Source: Gammaproteobacteria bacterium
GTDB taxonomy: Bacteria; Pseudomonadota; Gammaproteobacteria; Ga0077536
DNA: 64,000 bases
Assembly (NCBI GenBank): GCA_016209015.1
Contig: JACQWY010000008.1
Span: 51,079-115,078 of the forward strand
Direction of reading: 5' to 3'
The notes below the pieces were generated by a model, which was not told the origin of the DNA, did no database searches, and saw only the letters and a list, made by a program, of their open reading frames with translations. The translations under genes were made by a program, and so were the position numbers. Of the stretch, positions 32,684 to 43,733 are shown one piece after another. Position 1 is the first letter of the stretch. Each line of letters begins with the position of its first letter.

Positions 32684-33412
32684 ATGGATGCCCCTCCTCA
32701 GCTCCTCGTCGTGGACGACGATCGTGAGATCCGCAATCTGCTCGCGGAGTACCTCGACGCGAACGGCTTCCGCACGCTCACGGCGGCGGACGGTGCGGCC
32801 ATGCGCAAGCTGCTCGACAACACGCGCGTCGATCTCGTCGTGCTCGATCTCACACTGCCCGGCGAAGACGGTCTCACGCTCTGCCGCAATCTGCGCGCGC
32901 AATCGAATCTGCCGGTCATCATGCTCACGGCGCGCAGCGCGCCCCTCGAACGCATCCTCGGCCTCGAGATGGGCGCCGACGATTACCTCACGAAACCGTT
33001 CGAGCCGCGCGAACTGCTCGCGCGCATCCGCAGCGTGCTGCGCCGGACCCAGGCGCTGCCGCCGAATCTCGAACCGCTCGAAGCGCGGACGATGCACTTC
33101 GCAGGCTGGACGCTCGACCTCACCGCACGGCACCTCGTCGAGCCGGACGGCACGGTCGTCGCGCTGTCCGGGGCCGAGTTCCGCCTCCTGAAGGTCCTGC
33201 TGACGCATCCGAACCGCGTCCTGAACCGCGACCAGCTCCTGAACCTCACCCAGGGCCGCGACGCCGAGCCCTTCGACCGTTCCATCGATCTGCAGATCAG
33301 CCGCCTGCGCCAGAAGCTCGGCGACGACGCGCGCAATCCGCAGATCATCAAGACCGTCCGCAACGAGGGTTATCTGCTGACGGTGCCCGTCGCGGTGGAT
33401 CAGGCCGGCTGA
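32684..33412 (+). CDS. OmpR-family response regulator
   Basis: The protein has 242 residues. The receiver domain has an acidic pocket LLVVDDDREIR, phospho-acceptor Asp55 in VVLDLTLPGEDG and Lys104 in YLTKPFEP. The C-terminal OmpR-type winged helix includes LSGAEFRLLKVLLTHPNRVL and SIDLQISRLRQKLGDD. It is coupled to the kinase by a TGATG overlap. The start is taken at 32684, which gives the normal distance to the acidic pocket; an ATG at 32657 adds nine residues. It probably controls the divergent Spy-like gene. Confidence 0.94.
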   Translation: MDAPPQLLVVDDDREIRNLLAEYLDANGFRTLTAADGAAMRKLLDNTRVDLVVLDLTLPGEDGLTLCRNLRAQSNLPVIMLTARSAPLERILGLEMGADDYLTKPFEPRELLARIRSVLRRTQALPPNLEPLEARTMHFAGWTLDLTARHLVEPDGTVVALSGAEFRLLKVLLTHPNRVLNRDQLLNLTQGRDAEPFDRSIDLQISRLRQKLGDDARNPQIIKTVRNEGYLLTVPVAVDQAG

Positions 33413-34920
33413 TGTTCCTCTGGGACACGATGGCCCGGCGGGTCTTCGTGATCCTGCTCGGCGGCGTGATCGTCTCCGCGGCGATCACCTTCGCGCTCCT
33501 CGCCGAGGATCGCTCACGCAGCATCACGAAGGAATTCCGCGCCCACGTCGTCGAACGCCTCGCGCAGTTCGTGTCGCTGCTCGAAGCCGTGCCGCCCGGC
33601 AATCGTCCGTCGGTGGCGCAGGCCGCGACGACCGCCGGCGTGTCCGCGGATTTCCCCCCGGCCATCGAGCACGCGGGCGAGGAGGACGACGAGTTCCGCG
33701 CCGCGCTCGTGGAGCGGGTCGGGGCGGCGAGCGCGCCGCATGCCTTCGTGCTCGAGGGCGGGGAGTGTCGCGAGCCGCCCGACGACGACTTCCTGCCGCA
33801 TTTCACGCCGCTCTGTCTCGCGACCTATTTCCGCCTCCAGGACGGCACGCTCGTGCGCGTCGTGGTCAAGCCGCGGCGCGGCGGACACTACGCGAAGTTG
33901 CAGCGGCCTCCGCCTGAACCGCGCACCGAGGCCGGTGTTGCCGACGTCCCGCCGCCGCAGCCCGGCGCCGGTCCCGAGGGTGCGCCTCCTGGTCCGCCGC
34001 CGGACGGGCCGTTCCGCGGCGAGGGGTCGCCGCGTCACGGGCATCCGCACGATCCATTCGCGGGCGCCGGCCATCTGCGTTATTACTTCGTGCTGTTCGC
34101 GGTGTTCGTCGGCCTGCTCGCCTACGGCGTCGCGCGCATGACCGTCCGGCCGCTGCGCCGGCTCGCGCAGGCCGCGGTGGAGTTCGGCCGCGACATCGAG
34201 CGCCCGCCGCTGCCCGAGCGCGGTCCCGCCGAGGTGCGACGCGCGGCGGCGGCGTTCAATCTCATGCAGGCACGGATCCGCCGCCACATCCAGGAACGGA
34301 CCTACATGCTCGCGGCGATCACCCACGATCTGCAGACGCCGCTGACCCGGCTGCGCCTGCGTCTCGAGAAAGTCCAGGATCCGGATCTTCAGGCGCGGCT
34401 CATCGGCGATCTCGCGGCGATGCAGAGCACGATCCACGAAGGCCTCGATCTCGCGCAGAGCATGGACAGCAAGGAGACGCTGCAGGCCATCGATCTCGAG
34501 GCCATGGTGTCGAGCGTGGTGGAGGATGCGCAGGACATGGGCTGCGACGCGGCGCTCGAGCAACCGCTCGACATCACGGTCCGCGCACGCCCGAACGCGC
34601 TGCGCCGCTGCCTCACGAACCTCGTCGACAACGCGGTGAAGTACGGCAAATCGGCGCGCGTGCGCATGACACGGAACGGCGGGGAGGTCCTGATCAGCAT
34701 CCGCGATCGCGGTCCCGGGATCCCCGAGCAAGAGCTCGAGGCCGTCTTCAAACCCTTCCACCGTCTCGAGAGCTCGCGCTCGCGCGAGACCGGCGGCACG
34801 GGGCTCGGGCTCACGATTGCGCGCAACATCGCGGAGAGCAATTACGGCTCTCTCGTCCTGCGCAATCACCCGGAAGGCGGCATCGAAGCCCTGTTGACGC
34901 TGCAGGTGCTGGCCGGCTGA
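33412..34920 (+). CDS. Sensor histidine kinase with Pro-rich periplasmic insertion
   Basis: The protein has 502 residues. Transmembrane helices at about 11-31 and 222-242 enclose a 190-residue periplasmic region whose second half (166-215) is Pro/Gly/His-rich (GPEGAPPGPPPDGPFRGEG; HGHPHDPF). A HAMP domain follows, then HisKA with His305 in AAITHDLQTPLTRLRLRLE, the N box LTNLVDNAVKYG (401-412), G1 DRGPGIP (432-438) and G2 GGTGLGL (461-467). It phosphorylates the response regulator encoded just upstream. The His-containing Pro-rich stretch could sense metal or envelope state; this is speculative. Confidence 0.94.
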   Translation: MFLWDTMARRVFVILLGGVIVSAAITFALLAEDRSRSITKEFRAHVVERLAQFVSLLEAVPPGNRPSVAQAATTAGVSADFPPAIEHAGEEDDEFRAALVERVGAASAPHAFVLEGGECREPPDDDFLPHFTPLCLATYFRLQDGTLVRVVVKPRRGGHYAKLQRPPPEPRTEAGVADVPPPQPGAGPEGAPPGPPPDGPFRGEGSPRHGHPHDPFAGAGHLRYYFVLFAVFVGLLAYGVARMTVRPLRRLAQAAVEFGRDIERPPLPERGPAEVRRAAAAFNLMQARIRRHIQERTYMLAAITHDLQTPLTRLRLRLEKVQDPDLQARLIGDLAAMQSTIHEGLDLAQSMDSKETLQAIDLEAMVSSVVEDAQDMGCDAALEQPLDITVRARPNALRRCLTNLVDNAVKYGKSARVRMTRNGGEVLISIRDRGPGIPEQELEAVFKPFHRLESSRSRETGGTGLGLTIARNIAESNYGSLVLRNHPEGGIEALLTLQVLAG

Positions 34921-34941
34921 GCGAGCCCGGCGGCGCGCCGT

Positions 34942-35775
34942 TTACTTGTTCTTGATCGTGACGAGGAGGTCGACGAGCTCTTCCTTCATCTTGTCGACCT
35001 TGTGGTGCAGTTCCATGATCTCCGTCTCCGCACGCAGGTTCACTTCGTATTCCACGTCGGCGCGGACGCGATCCTTCTTGTCCTGGCGGTTCTGACTCAT
35101 CATGATGACCGGCGCCTGCAGCGCCGCGAGCATCGACAGTACGAGGTTCAGTCCGATGAAGGGCGGCGGGTCGAAGGGATTGCCGGTGAGGAAGGGCCAG
35201 GCGTTCAGGAACATCCAGCCGAGCATGACGATCATGAAGGCGTTGATGAACGTCCACGAGCCGCCGAAGCGCGCGACGCCGTCCGCGATGCGATCGCCGA
35301 TCGTCAGCTTCTCCTCGATGACGGTGTTCGAATTGCGCGCCATGCGCTCGGCGAGCATCTGATCGGCCGCACGCAGACGGCGCGACAGCATGGCGAGGAT
35401 GTCGAAGGCGGCGTGCGGCTTCTTCGCGAAGAGCTGACGGAGATCCTCGCGGTCGATGCAGCACACGCGCGTCTTCGTGACCGCGATGGCGCTCGCCGAG
35501 CGTGGTTCGTCGTCGAGCAGCGAAAGCTCGCCAAACATTTCGCCCGGCTCGAGATCCGCGAGCACGACGCGATGGCCGTCGCTGTCGAGGATGAAGGTCT
35601 CGACCCGTCCCTCGAGCACGACGAACATCTCGCCGCCCGCGTCGCCGATCTTGAAAATCGTCTGGCCGCCGACGAATTCCCGCTCCTGGATGTGCGTCCA
35701 GAGCTCGCGCACTTCGTCCTCGTCGAAGAGCTTGAACATCGGGACTTCTCTGAGGACGTCGGGATCGATCGACAT
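34942..35775 (-). CDS. Cyclic nucleotide-binding domain fused to DUF1003 membrane protein
   Basis: The protein has 277 residues. Residues 12-130 form a cNMP-binding domain (FVGGQTIFKIGDAGGEMFVV; DLEPGEMFGELSLLDDEPRS). Residues 150-260 match DUF1003, with two membrane helices (FINAFMIVMLGWMFLNAWPF; GLNLVLSMLAALQAPVIMMS) and the conserved SQNRQDKKDRVRADVEYEVN. A C-terminal coiled coil (ETEIMELHHKVDKMKEELVD) follows. It may gate or sense at the membrane in response to a nucleotide; the function of DUF1003 is unknown. It lies 38 bp after the nucleotidase gene on the same strand. Confidence 0.88.
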   Translation of the reverse strand: MSIDPDVLREVPMFKLFDEDEVRELWTHIQEREFVGGQTIFKIGDAGGEMFVVLEGRVETFILDSDGHRVVLADLEPGEMFGELSLLDDEPRSASAIAVTKTRVCCIDREDLRQLFAKKPHAAFDILAMLSRRLRAADQMLAERMARNSNTVIEEKLTIGDRIADGVARFGGSWTFINAFMIVMLGWMFLNAWPFLTGNPFDPPPFIGLNLVLSMLAALQAPVIMMSQNRQDKKDRVRADVEYEVNLRAETEIMELHHKVDKMKEELVDLLVTIKNK

Positions 35776-35813
35776 GAGGTCACTCCGCCATGGTGATGGG
35801 CTTTTCGATGCGG

Positions 35814-36821
35814 TCAGTCGCCGAGACCGAGCCGACGTGCCGCATCGAGCAATGCGCCGTGATATTCCGCACCTGCACAAATGATACCTGCATTGGCGCT
35901 CAGGGTCGCACCGCGGCCGAAGTCGAGCGGCAGGCCGCGGACGTCGGTCACGATCGCGCCCGCTTCCGCGGCGATCAGCGCGCCTGCGGCGTGATCCCAG
36001 ATCTTCTCGACATAGCTCTTCGAAGTCGGCAGCCGCAGATAGGCATCGGCCTGTCCCCGCGCGACGACGGCGTATTTGCACTGGCTGTCGAGTCGCGCCG
36101 GGATGCCGCGCGCGCCGAGGCAGTCGAGCAGTCGCGCGGTCTCGTCGTGACGCGAATGCCCGGCTTCGACGGACTCGCACACGCTGAGCTCCGCGAGCGG
36201 CCGGCCGCTCGCCGCCTGCAGACGCCAAGGTGTTGCCCCGGGATCGTCGGCCGGCACGCACCAGGCGCCGCCGCCCGCAACGGCGTGCACGAGACAGCCG
36301 TGCGGATCGGGCGCGTCGAACGGGCGCGCGAAATCACGGCTCATGTTCGGGCAGCCGAGGACGCCGAGGACGACCTCGCCGCGTGCGATGTAAGCGAGCG
36401 AGATCGCATACTGACCGCCGCGCAGGAAGCCTTTCGTGCCGTCGACGGGATCGAGCGTCCAATAAGCTTCGGCGCTCGCGTCGTGCGCGCCGCGATCGAT
36501 CGCGGCGAGCACCTCCGCGGCGCTCGCGCCGCGCTCCGCCGTGCGCACCGCATTGGTCACCGCTTCGAGCAGCGGGGCGGCGTCGGGCGCGCGCAGCGCG
36601 GCGCTCGATTCCTCGCCGATCAGATCGAAATGTCCGAGCGTCGCGCCGAGCCGGAGCGCGACGACGGCCTGCGCCGCGAAATCCGCGACCGTGACCGGGC
36701 TCTTGTCGTCCTTCGTGATCCGGCGCACCGCGGCGAGATCCGCCTGTACGGCACGGGTGACGGCGACTGCCGCGGCGACGGCGCGCCGGGCGGGTTCGAG
36801 CAGGGTGAAGATGTCGGACAC
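35814..36821 (-). CDS. 3'(2'),5'-bisphosphate nucleotidase / inositol monophosphatase family
   Basis: This 335-residue metal-dependent phosphatase has LIGEESS, the signature [20 protein letters not shown] and the second motif [20 protein letters not shown]. Length and the DPVDGTKGF motif place it near the CysQ/Hal2/SAL1 group, which removes the 3' phosphate of PAP from sulfate assimilation, rather than SuhB. The start is a GTG with GGAG about ten bases upstream; no suitable ATG precedes the conserved region. It is divergent from the acetyl-CoA synthetase gene. Confidence 0.88.
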   Translation of the reverse strand: MSDIFTLLEPARRAVAAAVAVTRAVQADLAAVRRITKDDKSPVTVADFAAQAVVALRLGATLGHFDLIGEESSAALRAPDAAPLLEAVTNAVRTAERGASAAEVLAAIDRGAHDASAEAYWTLDPVDGTKGFLRGGQYAISLAYIARGEVVLGVLGCPNMSRDFARPFDAPDPHGCLVHAVAGGGAWCVPADDPGATPWRLQAASGRPLAELSVCESVEAGHSRHDETARLLDCLGARGIPARLDSQCKYAVVARGQADAYLRLPTSKSYVEKIWDHAAGALIAAEAGAIVTDVRGLPLDFGRGATLSANAGIICAGAEYHGALLDAARRLGLGD

Positions 36822-37006
36822 GAGCGGGACTCCGGCGGAACGGGCCGCGATTATGCGGCATTTCGCCGGCGCTCTCGACTCGCCGCGCCGGAATCGGCCG
36901 CGGGGGGATGTTATATACTCCGGGTCCGCGGCGCGGCGCCGGTATCGCCCACCGGACGGGTCCGCACGGCACAACCATCACTCACGAGTCTCTCAGGGAG
37001 TTAGCG

Positions 37007-38944
<1,938 letters not shown>

Positions 38945-38954
38945 TCGCGCGCCG

Positions 38955-40046
38955 ATGAACCCGCGTTGGGAGGAGGCGCAGGATGCGTTCCTCCGCGCCT
39001 GGAGCACGATCGTCCAGCCGGTCCCGGGCGGCACGGCGGGCGACAATCACGCAGCGGGCGCCGACTGGCTGAAAGCGGCGTGGCGTGAAGCGGGTGCCGG
39101 TGCCCCGGCCTTCGCGGACGCCTACCGCCGCTTCGGCGAGTGGTTGGGAGCCGGTCTCGCCGGGTCGCGCGGCCGCGATCCGGGTGAGCTCGTCGCGGCG
39201 ATGACGGAGGAGCTCAAGAAGCACATCGATGCCCTGCTCGCGCGCCCGGCGTCCGTCGCGGACGCGGGCGCCGCGACCGCCCCGTCTTCACCGTGGGAAC
39301 GCTTCGCCGAAGCGTTCGGCGGGGGCCGCTGGCCGCCCGAGGCGGTGTTCGCGCAGACCTGGTTCGACGTCCCCGGCTATTCGCGTCTGCGTCGCCAGTG
39401 GCAGGACGGCGCGCAGGCCTGGCTGCGTCAGCAGGCGGCGGCCGTCGCGCTGCAGCGCCGACAGCTCGCCGGCATGAAGGACGCGCTCGATCGCTTCGCG
39501 GCACGGCTCACCGCGGACGGTGACGACACTGCGACGATCACGAGTCTCAGAGCGCTGTTCGAGCTCTGGATCGAATGCGCGGAGGAAGCCCATCAGGCGA
39601 TGATCGCCGGTGAGGACTACGACCGGGATTTCGGCGCGTTCGTGAATGCGGGCGCAGCGCTGCGCAAGATCGCCGGCGAGGCGGTGGCCGATTTCTTCGC
39701 GGCGCTCGACGTGCCGGCGCGGCGTGACGCTTCGCCCGGGACTGCGCGCGCGCCTGCCGGAGAGGCGGCGGAGCTCGAACGCCGGCTCCAGGACACCTTG
39801 CGCGAGATGGCGGCGATGCGCGGAGCGCTCGCCGCCGCCGAAGCGCGCGCTGCGGCGACCCGGCCCCGTCCGAAAAAGTCGAAAAAAGCCGCGCCGGTGA
39901 AGAAGGCTGCGAAGAAACCCGCGACCGCCCGCAAGAAGGCCGCCCGGCCGCAGGAGCCCGCACGGCGGGAGCCCGCGACAGCAGCCCGCGGCGAGCGCGT
40001 CGCGGACGAGTTCGATATCGCCGCCATCGGCGCGCGGCGGAGCTGA
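38955..40046 (+). CDS. phaE: Class III poly(R)-hydroxyalkanoate synthase subunit PhaE
   Basis: This 363-residue protein has no signal and a mostly helical makeup. WEEAQDAFLRAWSTIV at the start, FELWIECAEEAHQAMIAGED near residues 196-215 and a segment after it (FGAFVNAGAALRKIAGE) match the PhaE family. The C-terminal 85 residues are a coiled coil (LERRLQDTLREMAAMRGALA) followed by a Lys/Ala-rich histone-like tail (KKSKKAAPVKKAAKKP), which may bind DNA or granules. It forms the active synthase with PhaC encoded 3 bp downstream. Confidence 0.9.
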   Translation: MNPRWEEAQDAFLRAWSTIVQPVPGGTAGDNHAAGADWLKAAWREAGAGAPAFADAYRRFGEWLGAGLAGSRGRDPGELVAAMTEELKKHIDALLARPASVADAGAATAPSSPWERFAEAFGGGRWPPEAVFAQTWFDVPGYSRLRRQWQDGAQAWLRQQAAAVALQRRQLAGMKDALDRFAARLTADGDDTATITSLRALFELWIECAEEAHQAMIAGEDYDRDFGAFVNAGAALRKIAGEAVADFFAALDVPARRDASPGTARAPAGEAAELERRLQDTLREMAAMRGALAAAEARAAATRPRPKKSKKAAPVKKAAKKPATARKKAARPQEPARREPATAARGERVADEFDIAAIGARRS

Positions 40047-40049
40047 GAG

Positions 40050-41102
40050 ATGCCGCGCGTGCGTCTGAAGGCCGGTGAGGTCGCGCGCGAGCTCCTGGCG
40101 TTCGAGCACCGACTCGCGCGTGCGCCGCTCGCGCTCGCCGGCAGTTTCGATCCACGCACCGGCACCACGCCGCGCGAGCTCGTCTCGCGAGTGGAAGGCA
40201 CGGCACTCCATCGTTATACGTCCGTACGCCGCGATCCCGCGCTGCCGCCGCTGCTCGTCGTCTACGCGCTCGTGAACCGGCCGTACATGGCGGACCTCAT
40301 GCCCGGCCGCTCACTCGTCGCGGAGATGCTCGAGCGCGGGCTCGACGTCTATCTGATCGAATGGGGTGAGCCGGACGGCGGTCTCACGCTCAGCGACTAT
40401 GCCGAGCGCTATCTCGATGCGCACGTCGACGCGGTGCGGCGCGCGAGCGGGCACGCGGCGATCAATCTGCTCGGCATCTGTCAGGGCGGCGTGTTCAGCC
40501 TCTGCTACACGGTGCTGCATCCGGAGAAAGTGTGCCGGCTGGTCACGACCGTCACGCCGGTCGATTTTCACACGCCGCGCGATGCGCTGAGCCGGCTCGT
40601 GCGGCACGTCGATCCGGAGCTCATCGACGGCGCGCGCGGCGTGATTCCGGGCGCGGTGTTGAACGCCCTGTTTCTGATGCTGAAGCCTTATCGTCTCACG
40701 CAGCTCAAGTACCTCGACATGCTCGAGCATCTCGACGATGCGGATGCGATGCGCCTCTTTCTGAAGATGGAACGCTGGATCTTCGACAGCCCGCCGCTCG
40801 CCGCGCCGGCGCTGCGCGAGTTCTTGAGCACGTTCTACCAGGGCAACGGCTTCGTCACGGGGCGCGTCGAAATCGGCGGTCGCGCGGTGAATCTGCGTGC
40901 GCTCGTGACGCCGATTTTGAACGTGTACGCGAAAGACGATCATCTCGTGCCGCCGGAGGCCTCGCGGGCGCTCGGCGCGCTGGTTCCGGACGCGGCCTAC
41001 TCGGAATACGAATTGCCGGGAGGCCACATCGGGATGTACGTCGGCAAGAGCTCGGCCGTGAGAGTCGCGGAGACGGTGGCGAACTGGCTGTCGCGACGCT
41101 GA
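40050..41102 (+). CDS. phaC: Class III poly(R)-hydroxyalkanoate synthase subunit PhaC
   Basis: The 350-residue length is typical of class III PhaC. The alpha/beta-hydrolase fold has the lipase-like box LLGICQGGVFS with nucleophile Cys144, Asp297 in KDDHLVPP and His326 in LPGGHIGMYVG. It polymerises hydroxyacyl-CoA, usually 3-hydroxybutyryl-CoA, into storage granules, and requires PhaE. No phaA or phaB gene is next to it; the thiolase at 19774 is in a different operon. The gene order acs, phaE, phaC suggests one transcript. Confidence 0.95.
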   Translation: MPRVRLKAGEVARELLAFEHRLARAPLALAGSFDPRTGTTPRELVSRVEGTALHRYTSVRRDPALPPLLVVYALVNRPYMADLMPGRSLVAEMLERGLDVYLIEWGEPDGGLTLSDYAERYLDAHVDAVRRASGHAAINLLGICQGGVFSLCYTVLHPEKVCRLVTTVTPVDFHTPRDALSRLVRHVDPELIDGARGVIPGAVLNALFLMLKPYRLTQLKYLDMLEHLDDADAMRLFLKMERWIFDSPPLAAPALREFLSTFYQGNGFVTGRVEIGGRAVNLRALVTPILNVYAKDDHLVPPEASRALGALVPDAAYSEYELPGGHIGMYVGKSSAVRVAETVANWLSRR

Positions 41103-41136
41103 GGGCGTCGGCGGAGAGGAAGCGGTGCTAAAAAGC

Positions 41137-41173
41137 CCCCTCGTTGGTGCGCGGGGAGCGCACCGCAGAGGGG
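41137..41173 (-). terminator. Rho-independent terminator of phaP, shared with phaC
   Basis: Nested arms CCCCTC/GAGGGG and GGTGCGC/GCGCACC form a long stem. On the minus strand it is followed by a GCTTTTTAGC run, giving a standard terminator for the phasin gene. It also lies 35 bp after the phaC stop, where the plus strand lacks a U-run. Confidence 0.7.
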
Positions 41174-41219
41174 TGAGGGGAGGTCAACTTCTAGCTGATA
41201 GAAGTGAAGAGAACTGTGA

Positions 41220-41600
41220 TCAGGCGGCCGCGGCGAGTCCCGTGGAGGACACGGCGCTCTGCGTCTGCTCGTAAACCGAGTTCATGCCCTTCTCGAACCA
41301 TGCGAGGTATTCGTCGCGCGAGGCGGTGAGGATCTCCGTCGCCTGCTTGGCGGCCGTCAGGAACTTCTCGCCGTAACCGGACACGAGCTTCGTCTGCTCC
41401 GCGATCAGGTCCTGATAGTCCTTCGCCTGCGAAATCGCCGAGTAGAACTTGCTGCTGGTGTCCACCGCGCCGTTGACGAGGTCGAGCTGCTTCTCGACGA
41501 GCTGGTCCAGCACTTTCGCGCTGATGGCCTCGAGCTCCTTGCCGGACGCGATCGCCGACTTCGTGTAGGACTCCCATTGGGCGAAGAACTTGTTTTCCAT
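41220..41600 (-). CDS. phaP: Phasin, polyhydroxyalkanoate granule protein
   Basis: This 126-residue helical protein starts MENKFFAQWESYTKSAIASG, and carries LDQLVEKQLDLVNGAVDTSS, LIAEQTKLVSGYGEKFL and ATEILTASRDEYLAWFEKGM. This is the amphipathic pattern of the phasin_2 family. It coats storage granules and controls their size. AGGAG precedes the ATG. It converges on phaC and is divergent from pckG, with a good promoter and a PhaR-like site upstream. Confidence 0.9.
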   Translation of the reverse strand: MENKFFAQWESYTKSAIASGKELEAISAKVLDQLVEKQLDLVNGAVDTSSKFYSAISQAKDYQDLIAEQTKLVSGYGEKFLTAAKQATEILTASRDEYLAWFEKGMNSVYEQTQSAVSSTGLAAAA

Positions 41601-41662
41601 TCCGAACTCCTGGGTTGTTCCGATTGTCGCGTGCTGCCAAGGGGCTTGTTGCATCGCGTCAT

Positions 41663-41677
41663 TGTTGCGTCGCAGCA
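41663..41677. promoter_or_regulatory. Candidate PhaR operator at phaP
   Basis: TGTTGCGTCGCAGCA is an imperfect dyad (TGTTGC/GCAGCA around GTC). It overlaps the predicted phaP start point and resembles the CTGC-N3-GCAG sites described for PhaR of Paracoccus. Repression of phasin by PhaR is known in other bacteria; binding here is inferred. Confidence 0.45.
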
Positions 41678-41702
41678 TAGAGCCCGGCGAGAGCCGTGTC
41701 AA
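41674..41702 (-). promoter_or_regulatory. phaP promoter
   Basis: On the minus strand TTGACA (41702-41697) is followed by 17 bp and TATGCT (41679-41674). The start point would be near 41667, giving a leader of about 67 bases with an AGGAG ribosome site. Confidence 0.6.
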
Positions 41703-41917
41703 CACCGGATTGCAAAATAGTTTGGCAGGTTCGACCGAGGCCGCCTCGTGCAGGCGGGCGCGGGGAATGTCGCTTTTTGTGGCAAGCACCGGCCCCGTTC
41801 CTTCAATTCGGGGCGCGGGTTCGTTAGCATGCCACGCTTTACCGCAAGGACGCGGCGCGATTTGAACGCCCGGTGGGTGCAGAGGAAGATCGCTCGCGGG
41901 CGCAGGAGAACGATGCA

Positions 41918-43678
41918 ATGACGACGAACCAGGAATTGGCGGCGTGGGTGAAAACCGTCGCGGCGCTGACCCAACCCGATCGCATCCACTGGTGCGACGG
42001 TTCCCCCGAGGAACACGGACGACTCATCGACGAGATGCTGGCCTCGGGAACGCTGATCAAGCTCAACGAAAGGACCCACCCGAACTGCTTTCTGCACCGC
42101 TCCGATCCGAGCGACGTCGCACGCGTCGAGCACCTCACCTACATCTGCACGCAGAACGAAGACGACGCCGGCTCCAACAACAACTGGATGGATCCCGCCG
42201 AGGCCCGCGCGAAGATGGAGCAGCTCTTCGCAGGCTGCATGCGCGGCCGGACGATGTACGTCATCCCGTATCTCATGGGCCCTTACGGCTCGCCGTATGC
42301 GCGTGCCGGCGTCGAGATCACGGACAGCCCCTACGTCGTCGCGAACATGCGGGTGATGGCGCGCATCGGCAAGCGCTCGCTCGAGCACATCGAATCGGGC
42401 AAGACGTTCGTGAAGGGACTGCACTCGATCGGAGATCTGAATCCCGATCGCCGCTTCATCATGCATTTCCCCGAGGAACTGATGATTCAGAGCGTGGGAT
42501 CCGGTTACGGCGGCAACGCACTGCTCGGCAAGAAGTGCCATGCCCTGCGTATCGCGAGCTGGCAGGCACGCACCGAGGGCTGGCTCGCCGAGCACATGCT
42601 GCTGCTCGGCATCCAGGATCCGGACGGCCACACGAGCTACGTGGCGGCGGCGTTCCCCTCGGCCTGCGGCAAGACGAATCTCGCGATGCTTTCGCCGCCC
42701 GAGACGATGAAGGGCTGGAAGGTCTGGACGGTGGGCGACGACATCGCGTGGATGCACATCGGGCCTGACGGCAGGTTGTGGGCGATCAATCCGGAAGCGG
42801 GCTTTTTCGGCGTGGCGCCGGGGACGAGCCTCAAGACGAATGCGAACTGCATGAACACGCTCGGCCGCGACACGATCTACACGAACGTCGCGATGACGCC
42901 GGACGGCGAACCGTGGTGGGAAGGCCTCGACGGCGAGCGTCCCGCGAAGCTCATCGACTGGCAGGGCCGGCCCTACGATCCGGCGAACGGTCCGGCGGCG
43001 CATCCGAACTCCCGCTTCACGGTCGCCGCCTCGCAGTGCCCGAGCTATTCCGACAAGGCGAACGCGCCCGAGGGTGTGCCGATCTCCGCGATCATCTTCG
43101 GCGGCCGCCGTTCGACGGTGGCGCCGCTCGTCTTCGAAGCGATGGATTGGGAACACGGTGTGTTCGCGGGCGCCGCGGTCGCATCCGAAACGACCGCCGC
43201 GGCCGTGGGCGCCGTCGGCCAGGTACGCCGCGATTCGATGGCGATGAAGCCCTTCTGCGGTTATCACTTCGGCGATTACTGGAACCACTGGCTGAGCTTC
43301 CAGACGCGTACCAGCAAGCTGCCGCGCGTCTTCCACGTCAACTGGTTCCGCAAGGACGAGAACGGCAAGTTCATGTGGCCCGGCTACGGTGAGAACATGC
43401 GCGTGCTGAAGTGGATCGTGGAACGTTGCAACGGCAAGGCAGGTGCCGCGCGCACGCCCATCGGCTTCGTGCCGGGACCCGGCGACATCGATGTCAGCGG
43501 CCTGGGGATCGGGGAAGAGGTGCTGCGTGCGCTGCTCGCCATCGATCACGACGTGTGGGAACACGAAACGACGGACATCGCAGCGTACTTCGCGAGCTTC
43601 GGGGAACGTGTTCCCGCCGCTCTGAAGCAGCAGCTCGCGCGCATCCGCGCGGAAATCGACGCGCAGCGCGCCGCCTGA
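41918..43678 (+). CDS. pckG: Phosphoenolpyruvate carboxykinase (GTP)
   Basis: The 586-residue length is standard for the GTP-dependent class. ERTHPNCFLHRSDPSDVARV, MGPYGSPYARAGVEITDSPY, the P-loop AAAFPSACGKTN (243-254) with the mobile-loop cysteine, and IIFGGRRSTVAPLV are diagnostic. It interconverts oxaloacetate plus GTP and PEP plus CO2, the first step of gluconeogenesis from acetyl-CoA-yielding substrates. An upstream frame extension has no ribosome site; the ATG at 41918 does (AGGAG). It is divergent from phaP. Confidence 0.97.
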   Translation: MTTNQELAAWVKTVAALTQPDRIHWCDGSPEEHGRLIDEMLASGTLIKLNERTHPNCFLHRSDPSDVARVEHLTYICTQNEDDAGSNNNWMDPAEARAKMEQLFAGCMRGRTMYVIPYLMGPYGSPYARAGVEITDSPYVVANMRVMARIGKRSLEHIESGKTFVKGLHSIGDLNPDRRFIMHFPEELMIQSVGSGYGGNALLGKKCHALRIASWQARTEGWLAEHMLLLGIQDPDGHTSYVAAAFPSACGKTNLAMLSPPETMKGWKVWTVGDDIAWMHIGPDGRLWAINPEAGFFGVAPGTSLKTNANCMNTLGRDTIYTNVAMTPDGEPWWEGLDGERPAKLIDWQGRPYDPANGPAAHPNSRFTVAASQCPSYSDKANAPEGVPISAIIFGGRRSTVAPLVFEAMDWEHGVFAGAAVASETTAAAVGAVGQVRRDSMAMKPFCGYHFGDYWNHWLSFQTRTSKLPRVFHVNWFRKDENGKFMWPGYGENMRVLKWIVERCNGKAGAARTPIGFVPGPGDIDVSGLGIGEEVLRALLAIDHDVWEHETTDIAAYFASFGERVPAALKQQLARIRAEIDAQRAA

Positions 43679-43694
43679 GGGCATAGAGTGGAAT

Positions 43695-43717
43695 GCGCCG
43701 CCCGGGCCGGGCGGCGC
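43695..43717. terminator. First hairpin between convergent pckG and phaR
   Basis: The arms GCGCCGCCCGG and CCGGGCGGCGC are perfect around one base. It lies 17 bp after the pckG stop codon. There is no U-run; it probably acts as the pckG-side terminator of a twin set. Confidence 0.55.
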
Positions 43718-43733
43718 CGATCGGATCGTCGAA

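Larger units (their letters stand above)
41601..41917. other. Divergent intergenic region phaP / pckG
   Basis: No gene is seen in these 317 bp. Near the phaP side lie a sigma70-type promoter (41674-41702, minus strand) and TTGC-rich repeats (TTGTTGCATCGCGTC near 41647, TGTTGCGTCGCAGCA at 41663-41677, GATTGCAAAATAG near 41708). On the pckG side AGGAG at 41904 is the ribosome site. No clear pckG promoter was fixed. Confidence 0.5.
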
